DNA of 64,000 nt from Aphelocoma coerulescens. Its lineage: Eukaryota; Chordata; Aves; Passeriformes; Corvidae. The stretch spans positions 21,046,924-21,110,923 of the forward strand of contig NC_091023.1 of NCBI RefSeq assembly GCF_041296385.1, in the 5' to 3' direction. The stretch's first letter is position 1; the number at the start of each line of letters is the position of its first letter. Below the pieces are notes generated by a model, which saw only the letters and a list, made by a program, of their open reading frames with translations, was not told the origin of the DNA and made no database searches. Position numbers and translations under genes: made by a program. Positions 10,235 through 23,500 of this stretch are shown here, in pieces.

Positions 10235-13200
10235 TGGTTTCAACCTGGTTAATAACACACAAGTATCTCCATATTTTTGGGTTTTGGGGTTTTTTGTGCT
10301 GTTGAGGGGGGTGTGGCTTTTTTGTTGTTTGTTTGTTTTGAAAGTAACAGTCAATGGAGGTTTCTCCACTCAGCAATAATGCTCCATCTGCAAAAACAAT
10401 CTTTAGATTGAAGTTCTTCATCCAGTTTGACTTCACCCTTGTTAACATTTGTCTGAATTGTCCATCCTCAGCCCAGCATTGCCCTTCAGCACTTCACCAT
10501 TTTCATGGCACCAATTTTATACTGCACAGAAATAAGACAAAAAGAAGGCACCAAGAAAGGTACAAACAGAGAGGAAGCAGTGAGAGCAGAAATCCTTCTG
10601 AAATTTGTACAGGTAGGCAAGAGGTATAAATGTGCTAATCTCACACTGCTAAAGGCTGCAAGGCAAACACACAAAAGAAGGATGGAAGCCAAGAGAAAAA
10701 TGTTTATTTTCTTCACACAGACAGTGAAAAGAAAGAGTTGTTTCACCTCACCTAAGCTAAAAAGCCATCTCTTCCCCATTTTCCATTTTTTTTTTAAACC
10801 TCCTGGCAGGGTGATTGACCCAGAGGTTTGACTGTAAGAAGGATCAAAAAGAGAGTAATGGAAAAGGTATCTCATAGACTAAAATATGGCTTATCATCAG
10901 CTATCTGGATTACTTTTACTTTGGGAGGGTCCTGCAGACTAAAGCAGATTTACTGAAAAAGTGGTTTATGTAGAATAGAACAGACTGAAGCCAAAGTATG
11001 GTTCTCTAAAGTGTGGGTTAAATTGAATTGATGAAATAATACCAGGAATTAAAGTGTTGCATATAGGATTTCTCACCAATAAAGGCCCATAGGGTTGTAA
11101 ATAATATTGCAGAAGAGTGTTCCTGCCTCTCCATCTCACTAGCAAGCTGACTTTACCCTTTCTAGAAAATGCTCCAGATATCTAATTAAACATCACCTCC
11201 CAAATCCACAGAGGATTATAAAGTGACGTGAAAGATTGTTTCACTGATGCAAAAGACATAAAATAGATTTTTTTTAATAAAGCAAAGCTTTGCAATTGCC
11301 ACAGCCTAACACATGTCTACAAAGTGAGAATGCCCCTACTCTGGAAAATGGGCTTGTCAGAAGGAGTTTCTGGCAAGAGCCTTTTCTTTGGTATTTTTAC
11401 CATTTCAGTTTACTGAAGAACTTTTAGAAAAGAAACAAAAGCACATCTATTTTCTGTTTGAATATTCTGGTAAAGATGTGCAGCAACCTTGCAAAGCCAC
11501 TCAATGCTGGACAAAATGAGCAAGGCCTGACAAACAAGACTGCACAGAATACAGGAGAGGCAGAATTGGATTCACTGCTGCACAAGTTGTTTTATTATTC
11601 AACTCAATTGCAGCCAGAAAAACCCCAGCCAACAGTCATAAGGAAAAGAATATAAGCACATTTCTCTCATCTCTTTTAATTTAATGTTTTCTTCCTTATG
11701 TTAGTGAGTGAATTGAAATAATCACTGTAAAGCTATAAATTCACAGACTGCAGCACAAAGAAAGCAACTTTTAAGATGTCAGGATACTTGTCTGGCTTTA
11801 TTCCTCTGCAGTTTTCCCCTGGTGCTTTTTATACTGAAAGCATAATCAGCAGTTTAGGCAGGAGGAAGGGGCCCCAGTCAGAACCTGACAGAGGATCTTC
11901 CCTAAGTTTCAGAATGTTAGAAACAGGAGGCTCAGCTTAGATTCACTACATCTAAGAGAAAACAGCTTTTCTTGGATGTGTTGTATGAAGGATATGAGAA
12001 CATTTTGTAACATTTTATCATCAACTGTGAACATTCAAATCACACGGAAACATGAGGTTCCAGGAAGATCATCCTAACAATGTCCTTCTGGAAGTCACAA
12101 ATCCCAGTGACAAGGTCTTTCACAATCACAAATATTATCAATCACAGTGCTTTTATCTCCTGATTCAATGCTTCCTATTTCCAGATGTTATTTTCAGTGC
12201 TCAAATAGATACTTATTACACTGAAAGAAAAGATCTGATGTTAGACACTGGACAGATGCTGTGGAGGTGGGAGGCTCACCACCTTGCAGTAGGAATGAAA
12301 ATTGTCTTTTGCTAAGAATAATAATCTCTTCAAGACAATATTTATTTATCAAAGCCTTATTAACCAGTTTTTTAATGGACAGAATAAGATATATCAAATA
12401 TTGCAAATTTTATCAGAGAGAATGCATCGTTGACTCAAACCACAGCTCTTTGATTGTCCAGTCATGTTGACTTTTTCCCCCAAGTATTAAAAGACAAAAC
12501 TGAGTGTCACACTACTAATACCTACTGACACAAAAAAAGTTTTGATACTTATTCCAGATATTCTACCAGAAGATTTTCAGTTGGTCAGTTGAATTTAGCC
12601 ACTCAGAAGTACAGTGGTAAAACATTACCATGAATGCAACAGGCTATTAAATTCTCCAGGGAGAAGAGATAATTCAGTGACATCTGTCTTGACATAATAC
12701 ATATTTTCAGTAACTAGATGCTTCAAACAGAAGCAATTAATTGGTGTCTAAACAAATTTTTTCACATTTTCCAATATCCCATTGATCCTGTTAATTCCCA
12801 GGCTTTCTTCCCTTGACTTCCAACAATCCTCAGTCAATTCCAAGACACTGAGGAGCCTCTGAGAGAATCTGCCAGGACAGAGCTTACAGAAACATGTACT
12901 CATGCAGTGTGAATGAATGCTAAAGAAGCTGTGTGATTTTGATACTATAAGGCAAGTTTACATAAAGAAATTTCTCCTTCTGGATGCACTGTGTGATGTT
13001 TGGTACATCAAAGCACTAGGATTTGTGAGGCCAGACAGATTTTTTTGGAGCAGAGTAATGTATCCAAACTGATGAGGACGTCATCAGTTTCACTAGCATT
13101 AGTGCAATAACAAAGATGCTCTTCCATGAAATTAAGTAGCTAAATATTCATATTATTCAATAAAACAACTCAAGCAATCAATTGAACATCAAATGCATTT

Positions 13201-16200
13201 TGTCTTGTAAAACACCGAGTCATTAACCTTAACAATTTCACCATGCTCTCACTACCAAATTCAACTCAATTAGCGTCCAAATGAACAGATGGACTAATGA
13301 ATTAATGAATTATTGGTGAGTACTACACTAACCCCTGACTGAACTGAGAAATTAAAAAACACTAATTTATGCTAGAGACAGAGAAAACACATTGGTCAGG
13401 AAAAAATCAGTATGAATAAAGAAAAGCACAGCTATTATAAAGACAGCATAGACCCTAAGTCAGAAAGGCAGCTGTGGTTTGGACTTCACAGGTAGTCCCA
13501 AGGCAACCTGCTGGGGACTCCTGGAACTATTCCTTCTTACACACTGGCAGTTCACTGCTTTTCCACAAACACAAATGAAAGCTCTCTTCACCCTGACACA
13601 ACTGACTCCCACTGCTACACCTTGTTTCCCATGAAGTTCTACTACACAGTTAATAAACTCTCTCAGCAGCAAGTGCAACAGCATCAAACTCTCCAGAGGC
13701 AGTTCAGAAAAGGGAATTCTGGATTCCCAAGCAACTGTCCTGAGGCTGATACACATTTGCTCCTTTGCTAAGACTTTCTGGTATACTAAGCACAATGGTA
13801 CTTTGATTATTTCATACAGGCATGAAACATCTCCAGTAACTCCCCATGGGCAACTACCAGCTGTGTTATTTCCTTAAAAAATTTAACATGTACCAGGGAG
13901 AAAAGAGAAGTAAAACAGGGAATGAGGGGAGCCATGCAGAGCTGTATTTTCAGAGGGAAAAGCTATCAAATCGCAGATCATCATAGCAACACACTGCTAT
14001 TATGCAAATTCCCTACTAGTGTAGATGCAAAAGGAGAAACATGGCTTCTGTTTGGGGTAAGAATCTCCCTGGAATTACAGACTCAGACAACCAGTGCTAA
14101 ATCTCTTCCAAGGACATTCACACGAATGCCACAGGCCCTGAAGTTCTCTGCTGAGCAGCTATGGCTGAATTAAGGACATCATCTCTTTGCATACAGTATA
14201 CCCTGATCCCTCTAAGAAAATGATGCTGTGATGCTTCTAATGGAATTTCCTGATAAGCATACTTGGCTCTGATAAATTAGTTGGTACTGGGTGAAACTTA
14301 ATCAAGGAGGACATTAATAACATAAAATAAACAGCAGAACATTTACCAGAAGGGCCTGGTCAGCTGTAGATAATCCAAGCAGTCAGTGAGAAATCTCAGG
14401 ACTATGTACATGGCTGTACTAACTCTTTCCTGGCTGGAAAGGACACACCAGAAGTAAAGGAAAAAATGATCTGGATATGGAGTAACAATGAGATTAATGC
14501 TGTGATGCAAGAAAGTGAGATAACTGCACTAAGAATATGGAGATCCAGAACTTCAGAACGTGAAAGTGGATTGACTTGAAGCACTGGAACTGTTTGACCA
14601 GTGATTACACTACTGATACAAACCCAGCAGCTCTCAATAAAGAATACTGCAGGTCAGACTACTCAGATTTGCTTTCTCTGTGCACACACAGGTACGAGGT
14701 TGTACCTGTGGAGTTGAAACTATTCCACAGACTTCGCTTCCTTCCCCAAAGCCACGTTGATTATATATACAGATGCATTTAAAAATAAAATGTGTTTGGG
14801 GTTCAAATACAATTTCCCATTCACTTTAGAACAGATACAGGGCAGATGCACTGAAACACACTCCAAGCTGCCTAAGACCCCCTCTATACCAACATAAGCA
14901 CATCAAAGAGACAAAAGCAGCTTGCTACACGAGAGTTATTTTTTTGTAAACTAGACCCTAAGTCCTCTCCATCAAGGACAGTTCCTCTGTTTCTTTTCTC
15001 GCAACAAAGAAATCTTGGAAAGCTTCTGATTTCTTTTGAGAGAAGTGCATGATGTGTCAGTCTAAGAATGTAAATATTGAAATCAAGAAACTGCAGTAAG
15101 TTTGCCAATAGAGTGATAAAAACGAATAAAAGAGGTCAGGATGGGGTGGGAAGGAGGATGTAGAGGCTGATGGTAAGAACAACTGAGAAGCCACATTCAC
15201 TGAAGAGTTAAGATTTAGTGCCCTCTCTTTTACACCAGTGTGGGCGAAAATCACTTTTAAGGGCCCTAATGAAAGTTGAAAGTTACCTTCAGAAAGTTAT
15301 GCATATTTCAACAGAAATAAAAATCATTATGCATTCTCTCTAAAGAGGATACAATCTCAAACTGTCAAAATTCTAAACTCTTCTACATATATTACATACA
15401 AATGCCTTCTATAAAGAAACCTCTTTTCATTTTTCTTCTAAATTAGCTTAGTGGTCCATGGTATTACACTACCTTGGTCTAGCCTGTGAATAATGTGACA
15501 GGTAATTTTTATACTTCTTGCCTGAACTTAAGTTTGAGCGAAGATACGGAAAACAACTTTTATGATCTAGGTGTAAAAGTAAATGTTCTGTGAGTCCTGC
15601 ATACCCAAACGTGGACACCTGCTACGAAATGTTTCAGGATGATTATGTGTCCATCAATAAATCACCAAAAAAAAGTTGGTTTTGCTTTTTAATAATGTGC
15701 ATGTGCAGCAATTTTTTTTTCCCAAGCAAAATGATAATGCTAATGTTGATGTAACCTATCTCATTATCACAGAGGGGATTTAAGATTCTGTCTTATCAGA
15801 CAGGAATCATTCTATAATAGGATGCACTGAGAAGGATGAATAATATGCAGATAACATGGGAAATCACCCAACTACAATTTAAAAAAAACGGATTCCTCAT
15901 GAAACTGTTCACAGTAATGACACAGAAATGGATGGCAACAGTCAATTGATTTCCATTTTGAAAAAACTCAAAATACACCTGTACCAGCTGAAGTTTGCAA
16001 GTGATGGAGCTCAAAATGCTGAACAGCTCGATGATGTTTGAGTTACAATGCGGAAGAAACAATAAAATCTCTGACTGAAACCATGGAAAAACCCAATTTA
16101 TATTTTCTCTACCCAAACATTAGGCAGCCACAGCAAGGCTCTTTTTCTCAGACTCTGTGGTTACTTGTGCTCCAGGACTTCAGCAGCTACACTATAAACT

Positions 16201-19200
16201 GTGCTATGAAAGATGTAATCAAAATAAATTGACTTGTAACTAGGGGGTTGGTGTTTTTCCCTTCAGGGAAGAAGCCCAGTACTACACAGATCTTTTAAAA
16301 GCTATTTTTCTCTGTCCTCTTTCATGAAAGAAAAAAGGCCATCTGAATGGTGAATCCAGCAGAGCAAACTACACTTTAAGGTGCTCCATCAAGAAGAAAA
16401 TTATACACAGAAAATTAAACTGAATTAAACATAAAAAATTACAGAGATGATGCTCACACAAAAAGAAAAAACAAGGCAAAGCTTAAAGAAAAAGAGGAGA
16501 GAAGCAAGAGAAAGAGATGGAGAGTAAAAGAGGAGTTATGGATCAACCTCTGCCATACCGAGTCTGTCCAACAGATAAAACTATATAAATCTATAGCTAG
16601 AGACAGGAAACAACACAAAAATTACCAGGCCATGCTGGTTTTATACAAAAAACACAGTGTAAAAATAAAAGGAAGGATTTAGGCCAAACACTTCAAGACC
16701 TGGATTCATGTTTCTTTTCCATTCATGTCTCCACTGTAAGAAATTTCATAGAGTTAGCAAGCAAGCTTTCACTGTGACTAAAAGCATTTTCTGTTGCTAC
16801 AGCTACAGATCTGAATAATGAACTTTTTATTGTTGTAAAGGTTAAGTTTCAAAGATCATACACCACCATATCTAATGTTTTCAGAATTATTCTTAATTGA
16901 CAGTCAGGTAACCAAGAGCTGAGTTTCAGTCAGGTAAATAACATTCTTTTGTTTACAAAGTCAAAACACCACAGGTGAGGAATTTCTATGTAGGACACTA
17001 AGCAGAGTTGTGATGAACAGATACTTTAGTCTGTTATATGCATGTATTTTCTATAATTATGGAGGACATGTATGTGTTATACCTGTTACACCATTTTTTG
17101 TGTTTGAAAATGCATTGTTCTACAAACAGGACTAATATTTTCAAGAGCACAGAATCAGTCCACACATGGGAAAAAAAAAAAGAGAATTTAACCACCTGCT
17201 CCATGTTGTTATTTCTGACATACCAATGCTCCTACAGTCCTGTAATTTGACTGACATCCAGCTTTTATGCAGTGCAGAGAGTTACTGAGGCAAGTCTTTG
17301 ATTTAACAGCTCTCTTAGCTTATGTTACTCTACCTTGTTGCTGTAAAGATAACTGAGTATGTTTCTAATACTATTCTCTGCTAAGGTAAGGGCTAATAGA
17401 CTAATCATGGCTTTCAGTAGCAGAGAAGCTCTGATTTGAAATCACCATTTAGGTCTCTCTCTGGAGACTCTATACAGTGACCTGGATGCACACTAATCAT
17501 TATCTCGAGTAGCATAACTCCTCCTGAAAGCAAAACAATCAGCAGTTATTAGGAAAATCTGATCAGCTTGTCTCCTAACACATTACAAATCAGAATGTGA
17601 CCCTTGTATGATGGCAAAGCCAGTGCACCAGAGGTAAAGAGGAGAGCAAGGCTTTCTTCAGCAACTGCAAGAGAAACCTTAGAAATTGGACCAGTATTAT
17701 GTTTTTTTCCACTAGAGAAATTCTTCCAAGTTTACTTACTTTAAGACTAAAATGCTGCATATTTTCTGCCAGTGAATAAATGAGCTGCATTTCACCCAGT
17801 GCATTTTTACAGCAGTGGCTGAATTCTCAGAATGCATTTTACTGGCTCACAGACCTGACCACGGGCATTTGCCAGGCAGATTTAACCTCCCCGAGGCTGT
17901 GGTTCACTGTATTATGTAATTCCAACCCAGACAGTTTTACTTACTCTTCTGGCCTGAATGTTTCCTCTTACAACTTTTATTTCCTTGTATTTACTCCTCA
18001 GGTTCCTGTCAATGAAAAGCTTTTATGACCTTCTCTCTGTGGACTGGCATTGCACCGACTGTGTAAGAAATGCATTTCTAAAGCTGACCTGGAGCTGAGG
18101 CTCTGTAGGCAGAATACAAGCACAGGTCTTGGGCTTTTTAACTCTAAACCAGGGGTTTTCTCAGCTGTGGAATAGCATCAGTTTTACCTGACACTGCATG
18201 CAGGCTGACAGGTGGATAAAATAAACAACTAATGTATATTCCAAAGGAAGAGTGATTCCTGAGTAGGTCACAGCAGTGAAACAGAGAGAAGAGGAAACCG
18301 ACTTGGCAAAATGATAGCCTACAAATCATGTCAGAACAGTCCATTTCTGAAACCTGTTTTCCCAAATCTTGTTTTGCAATGAAGCTGACAAAGCTGAGGC
18401 ATGGTTTAAAAAGCTGGATCGAAGCAAACAAGGAAAAATGTCTCCCTGCAAACCAGCAGATTTTTATCAGCCCCTAACCTGCCTAACAGAAATTCCTACA
18501 GTGTTTATTAATATGGCTGCAAACACACAGTAATTTGTCTGCCTTATAATATCTGTCAGTAAACAGAATCTATAATAAACAATGGCAGTAAACAGCAAAG
18601 GATAAACAGATTGCTTGTCTGATAGAACATAGGAGAGACAACGAGCCTGTCTTCTGAAGGACTGTTAACAACCCATACAATAAATAACAAAGATACAGCA
18701 AATAATCCAAATTCAATCATTCTGTGTAACTTCACTTTTAGGGAAAAATTCCATCCTCTTGCCAAGAGAAATTTACACATTTTGCCAAGCAGATTTATTT
18801 CTCACATAAAACAGATCTCAGGGGGCCAAGGTCTCCTACAGTCTGAGAAGCGCAGTATGTCTACTTAAAGACTGCAGATTACACTTACCAAGTTTATTTC
18901 TAGGAAATGATTTTTCAAGAAGGACAAAAGCTGAATTTTTAACAAAGAACCAAATTTACAGTGTCATGTTTAAGCAAATATGGAAATATTTTCTTTTATG
19001 ATTTTAATTACATCGATGAGTCATTCTGAGAGACAAAAATGCACATTTACAAGGTTAACTGAACATGAAGAATAACTTTGGATTGAAGCAGACAGTAGCC
19101 AAGGGAACCTTCAGTGTTCATATTGTAAATATTGCTGGAAATACTTACTATTTTGATATACTGAACTTTGCAGATCCTCTCTCATGCTCTATAGATTGTA

Positions 19201-20363
19201 TATACACAGATATTGAATGAAAACTATGTGGAATAGCTGCTAAGTGACAACAGAAATTCCTCTGGACCACAAGCCTGTCAGAACCATTGCACTCACACAT
19301 CTTCTGCCTTCAGATTTTCCTTACAGCATTCTGACTTGTGTTTAATCTGAAATAGAAAACTTTGCCTAATAGGTGCCTTGATGTTTAGAAACAGAAGTCT
19401 CCTTATTTATATAAATTCTTGACTTAATCTATTTTAATCTACACAACAAGGCGACAGCAATGCTTGGTATTTGGCACATCTCTGCTTTGTTTTGCATATG
19501 TGAAAGAGAAGCATATTAGCATGCAGTGTCAGGAAACATTCCAGCTCAACCCAGCCTCAGCTTTGTTCCTCAACTTGGAAAGAAGTGTACACAGGAGATG
19601 AGCAGAGTGAAGAGAATAAAGAAGATAATTGAGGAGAATATGAAGTCAGTGCATCATTTCATTTACATGAAAACACGCAGCTCCTCTCATGCCTGTTGTA
19701 TCTTGAAATAACTAATAATGCCAGGCTTCCTGATCCTCAGATGACCAACTGGGGGTAAGTTTGAGTTGTCCAGCTGCAAATAACCTAGAGCAGTGAAGGT
19801 GGAGGAAGGACAAACTCTCCTAACAATTTATTTGTGTCCAATTCCAACCTGAACTCCAAACAGCATAAAATGCTTCTTCCTTCCACTTACCTTGCAGAGG
19901 CTGCTGGACTGAAAAAGAACGTGGTGTCTGGAACACACCAATCAAGCATACAGATCTTTACCACCAATGTTATACTAGAGAATCACATTTTTCTCGTGGT
20001 ATGCAAATGGATATAGAATTCATTTTGAAGATTGTCACATCCTACTGTGCAGTAAAAAAATGCACATCAATACCTGTTTCCTCTATGTTGAAAACAGTCT
20101 GAAAAGTTGGGTTAGACAACATGCAGTCTATGAAACTATCAGCAATATTAACACTTTTAACATAACATCCTCCAATTTATATATGTTTCTTTGAATACCA
20201 TATCCCTACAAAACCAGTCACTTTGAAGCTCTCTGGTAATCCTCTGAAGACCTAAAAAATGTACTTAGAGGAGATAAATTTCCACTACAACAGGATACAG
20301 CCTGAGAAAACATAATTCTATCTTTCTGCTATTTTCAGTTTTTCCACTTCTAGTCATAGCTAC

Positions 20364-20510
20364 CTCTGATGCTTTGGTGTCCTCATAGGAAAACTGTGTG
20401 GCAGGTACTCCGAGATGGTTGATGAAATAATCCGAATCTCCCTGTATCTGCACAGAACTCACATTGGATCCTGGACATCTAGTCTTTTCCACACAGTTGA
20501 AGCTCTGGCT
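20364..20510 (-). CDS. NAALADL2: NAALADL2 exon E (peptidase-like domain, C-terminal part)
   Basis: This 147-bp, phase 0/0 exon is read from 20510 to 20364, with acceptor GTTTTTTCAG| and donor GAG|GTAGCT. It encodes 49 residues (188-236). The first part is SQSFNCVEKTRCPGSNVSSV and the second contains IQGDSDYFINHLGVPATQFS and YEDTKASE. The block from D.DYF..HLGVP to the F.YE that follows is a strong NAALADL2 and M28-family feature: in active members this is the strand pair that packs beside the active site. An NVS sequon is present at residues 203-205. Two Cys at 193 and 199 could form a small disulfide loop; that pairing is inference. The exon sits alone between introns of 19.5 and 13.6 kb. 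Reading through the donor hits a stop soon after, as expected for intron. Confidence 0.96.
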
Positions 20511-23500
20511 CTGAAAAAACAAACACAAATCGAACTTTTACTTAATTATTTGCAGTCAGACTCTTAAAGACTTATAGCAATATCTCATTTAAACAGCATT
20601 CTTTGGGTTGAAGCATCTTGAACATAGCAGAGAATGAAGTTTTGCTGCAACATGACTGAGTCTTTCAGAGGACAAAAAAAGTCATATTTAATTGAGATGG
20701 CAGGAGAGGCAAGAAAAGAATCAAGGCACATGGAATGTCCCATGCAGGCCAGGAGATTAGAAGGCATCATGGTACCATTTGGAAGATTTTGAGATCTTTA
20801 ATGGCTACTAAGCAATCAATTTTTTATTCAGTTAATAGCATGCTCTGCCACAACAAAAAGCTGCATGAGATTATCATATTCAATCTATGATTTGTCTGTG
20901 AAATGCTGGCAATTTAAAGAATTCCCCACAACTGCAAAGTAGGGCTTAAGAGAAAAACAGAATGCAAAGGCTACAGATACACAATACAAATTTTCTGTGT
21001 GAGTTGCCAAAAACAATTCTAGTCAGTGAAATCTTTGTATTTCATTCACGTAAGTATTTAATGGTGAAATCTTAGCAACAGAACTGTAATAAATACAGAA
21101 ACTGGAAATCAAGCCCAGACTGAGTGCTACATACTTGTGTAGCTTTTAAATCTATCAGGTAATTAAACACTTAATAAACAGTAGGCATAAAGGCTTTCAA
21201 CATCTATTATAGCAAATAAGATACTTAGGTTTCTTTTCAGGAATATTAGGAAGTTGAAGTACTGGAGACTATTTGCATTCAGCTAACAGTTTACATAGTA
21301 TCACTTCCTCACCTCTACTTACAAAATTACAGGCTTTCTAAAAGAATAGCTTAAGATTGGTTCTACTTTAACACAAAAATACAGCAAATTCTGTATATTA
21401 AAGTCTCCGAGGTTTTCAGGAAAATGTTAGACAGAGACAAATCTTGGTATCTTCCCAATTCAAAATTAGCATAATTATTGCTTAACAGTTTAATTTCAGT
21501 GCTATGAAGAATGCAATTGCATATTACACAGTTTAAATAAAGGCTGCAGAGTCTTGCAGAAAATTATTTTAAAATACCTTCACGAAATAGCTTCCATTTC
21601 ATAAGTAATTTTGAAAGGTGGTTGTATTACTCCTTTTTTAATCTGTAAAGCATTTCTGCTCCTGCCATTCTTACATACATTCACAGTTGTTTAAGGTCTG
21701 TCCAAAAAGTTCTAACAGAAATGGCAGAACCACAAACAACAAAGTCATTGGAAAAGGTGCTTTTAATAACCACACTTGTATCTCCTACAGTCTCTCCCAC
21801 TCAAACCCACTGCATAGCACACATCCACACAAAAAGCCATGTTTGTGATTTTATGCATATATCTGTGTACAAGATCCACTGCTCCTTCCAGGAATTATAA
21901 GGCATTTAAGGATCACCCAGTGCTCTACACTGCAGCAGAGATCAGACTCTCCTCATTTCATACTGCCCACCACCACAGCTGGTCAAGTTTCATAAATGAT
22001 GAGTAGCCTGATCTTCCTTTAATGTTTAAAGGCTCACTGATTGATGTGAAATTGTGAAATACAGCTTTTGACAGTTAATTCTGAATATCCACCAACCCCC
22101 ACTCCTACCAGCCTACCAGGAGCTGAAGAGATGTCTTCTTACAGCAACAATGAAATCTATTTTTTCTTATGTGTGAAGTTCACATATGAAATGTTTACAG
22201 CTTTGGTTAAGAGGACTATAAAATATGGTGTTTTGGGGGTTTTATATCACTATCCTTGATGGTAAAGGATTAATATTTTTATGATAGCAATGTTCAATAG
22301 TACAGCATTTTAAGAGTTTAACTGTTTTATTTCACTTTCACAGTTCTGACACACAAGTCTCTGATAATGACAAGTTCAACAATACATATTCAACCCTGCA
22401 CTAACATGGGAGAATGCTTTACATGCAAGATGCTGTGCTCTTCCAATCTGTTTTTATTGTTATGCAGACTCTACAACACCAGCATTCTTCAACTCCTTGG
22501 TAACAACTGCAAAGTTGTTTTGCATTCATTAAACAAATGAAGTGTTTCCCCAGACTAATGGACTTAAAGAATAATAATGTTCTACAATTAATAAAATTTT
22601 AAAAAATTAATTTTAAAAAAATCTTTGAAAATGTTTCTGGGATAAACTATTAGCAACACACAGCTAACTCCTTGTTGTAGAGTGGCCAAACTATATTTCT
22701 TCAGCTGATTAGCTACAGGAAAAACACAGACTGGCTGCATTTAGAGCACTCAGCTGCTCAGGCTGGGCTCCACTGTGCCAGTCAAGACTTTTCACTGGAA
22801 ACAAACCAAGCCACTGTGAGCCAGTAATCAAGGAGTGCTTCGTGTCAGTGCAAGGATTCACAGGCTATTCATATTCACATGATTTTATTTCTCCGGAGCT
22901 CATTTTGGGTTTTAGCACCATCTTACAGGTTTATGTTACAAATTTGAGGAAATGAAGAGTACCATATGGCCAATTAAATACATTTCATTTGAGTTAATGT
23001 TCTAAAATAGATCTGACATATCTAAAGTATAATCAAGTGGTATTTCACTGCAGATCTTATTAGTTGGTTCTGGTTACTAATTTTCTTTACTTGACTCCAG
23101 CTTAACTTAAAACATTACCACCTTTTGAAAATGGATTAAAACATCTTAAGAGCTTTCAACAGGGCAAGTAAAGAATGACCAGTTATTCTTACAGTACATC
23201 AGTGATCCCAGCTTCAGAACTACAACAAGGAAGCTTATTCTACATGAATAATCAATCTCTATTTCTGAGCTGAATCACCACCTGTGTCAGGGACTGGTGC
23301 AATTAATGACCTGAAGTATAAGAGACCACCTATATGAAGTAAGATTGTCTAAAGAAAGAGCTACAGAATTTATTAAATTCACCACAGACCTTGTAAAAAT
23401 GCAGAAGGCAAGAGATTAGCATCTTTATTACTGTAAACATGTAAATCAACAGCAACAGGTAGTAAAGGCCAGAGAAGCTGCCCAGCAAAGGACTCACAGG

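Larger units (their letters stand above)
6742..20363 (-). other. Intron between exons E and F (13.6 kb)
   Basis: The intron is bounded by donor GTAGCT and acceptor TCACAG. It contains a T-rich tract at 8365-8399, an AT-rich inverted repeat at 9509-9532 and the second copy of a 44-bp duplicated segment at 10191-10234. The rest looks like unique intronic sequence. Short open frames are present, but none has a protein-family signature. Confidence 0.82.

Noticed and set aside
10486..10875. 129-codon minus-strand open frame with hydrophobic stretches, possible membrane protein
   Set aside because: Hydrophobicity comes from T-rich codons; no conserved motif and no start context or splice support.
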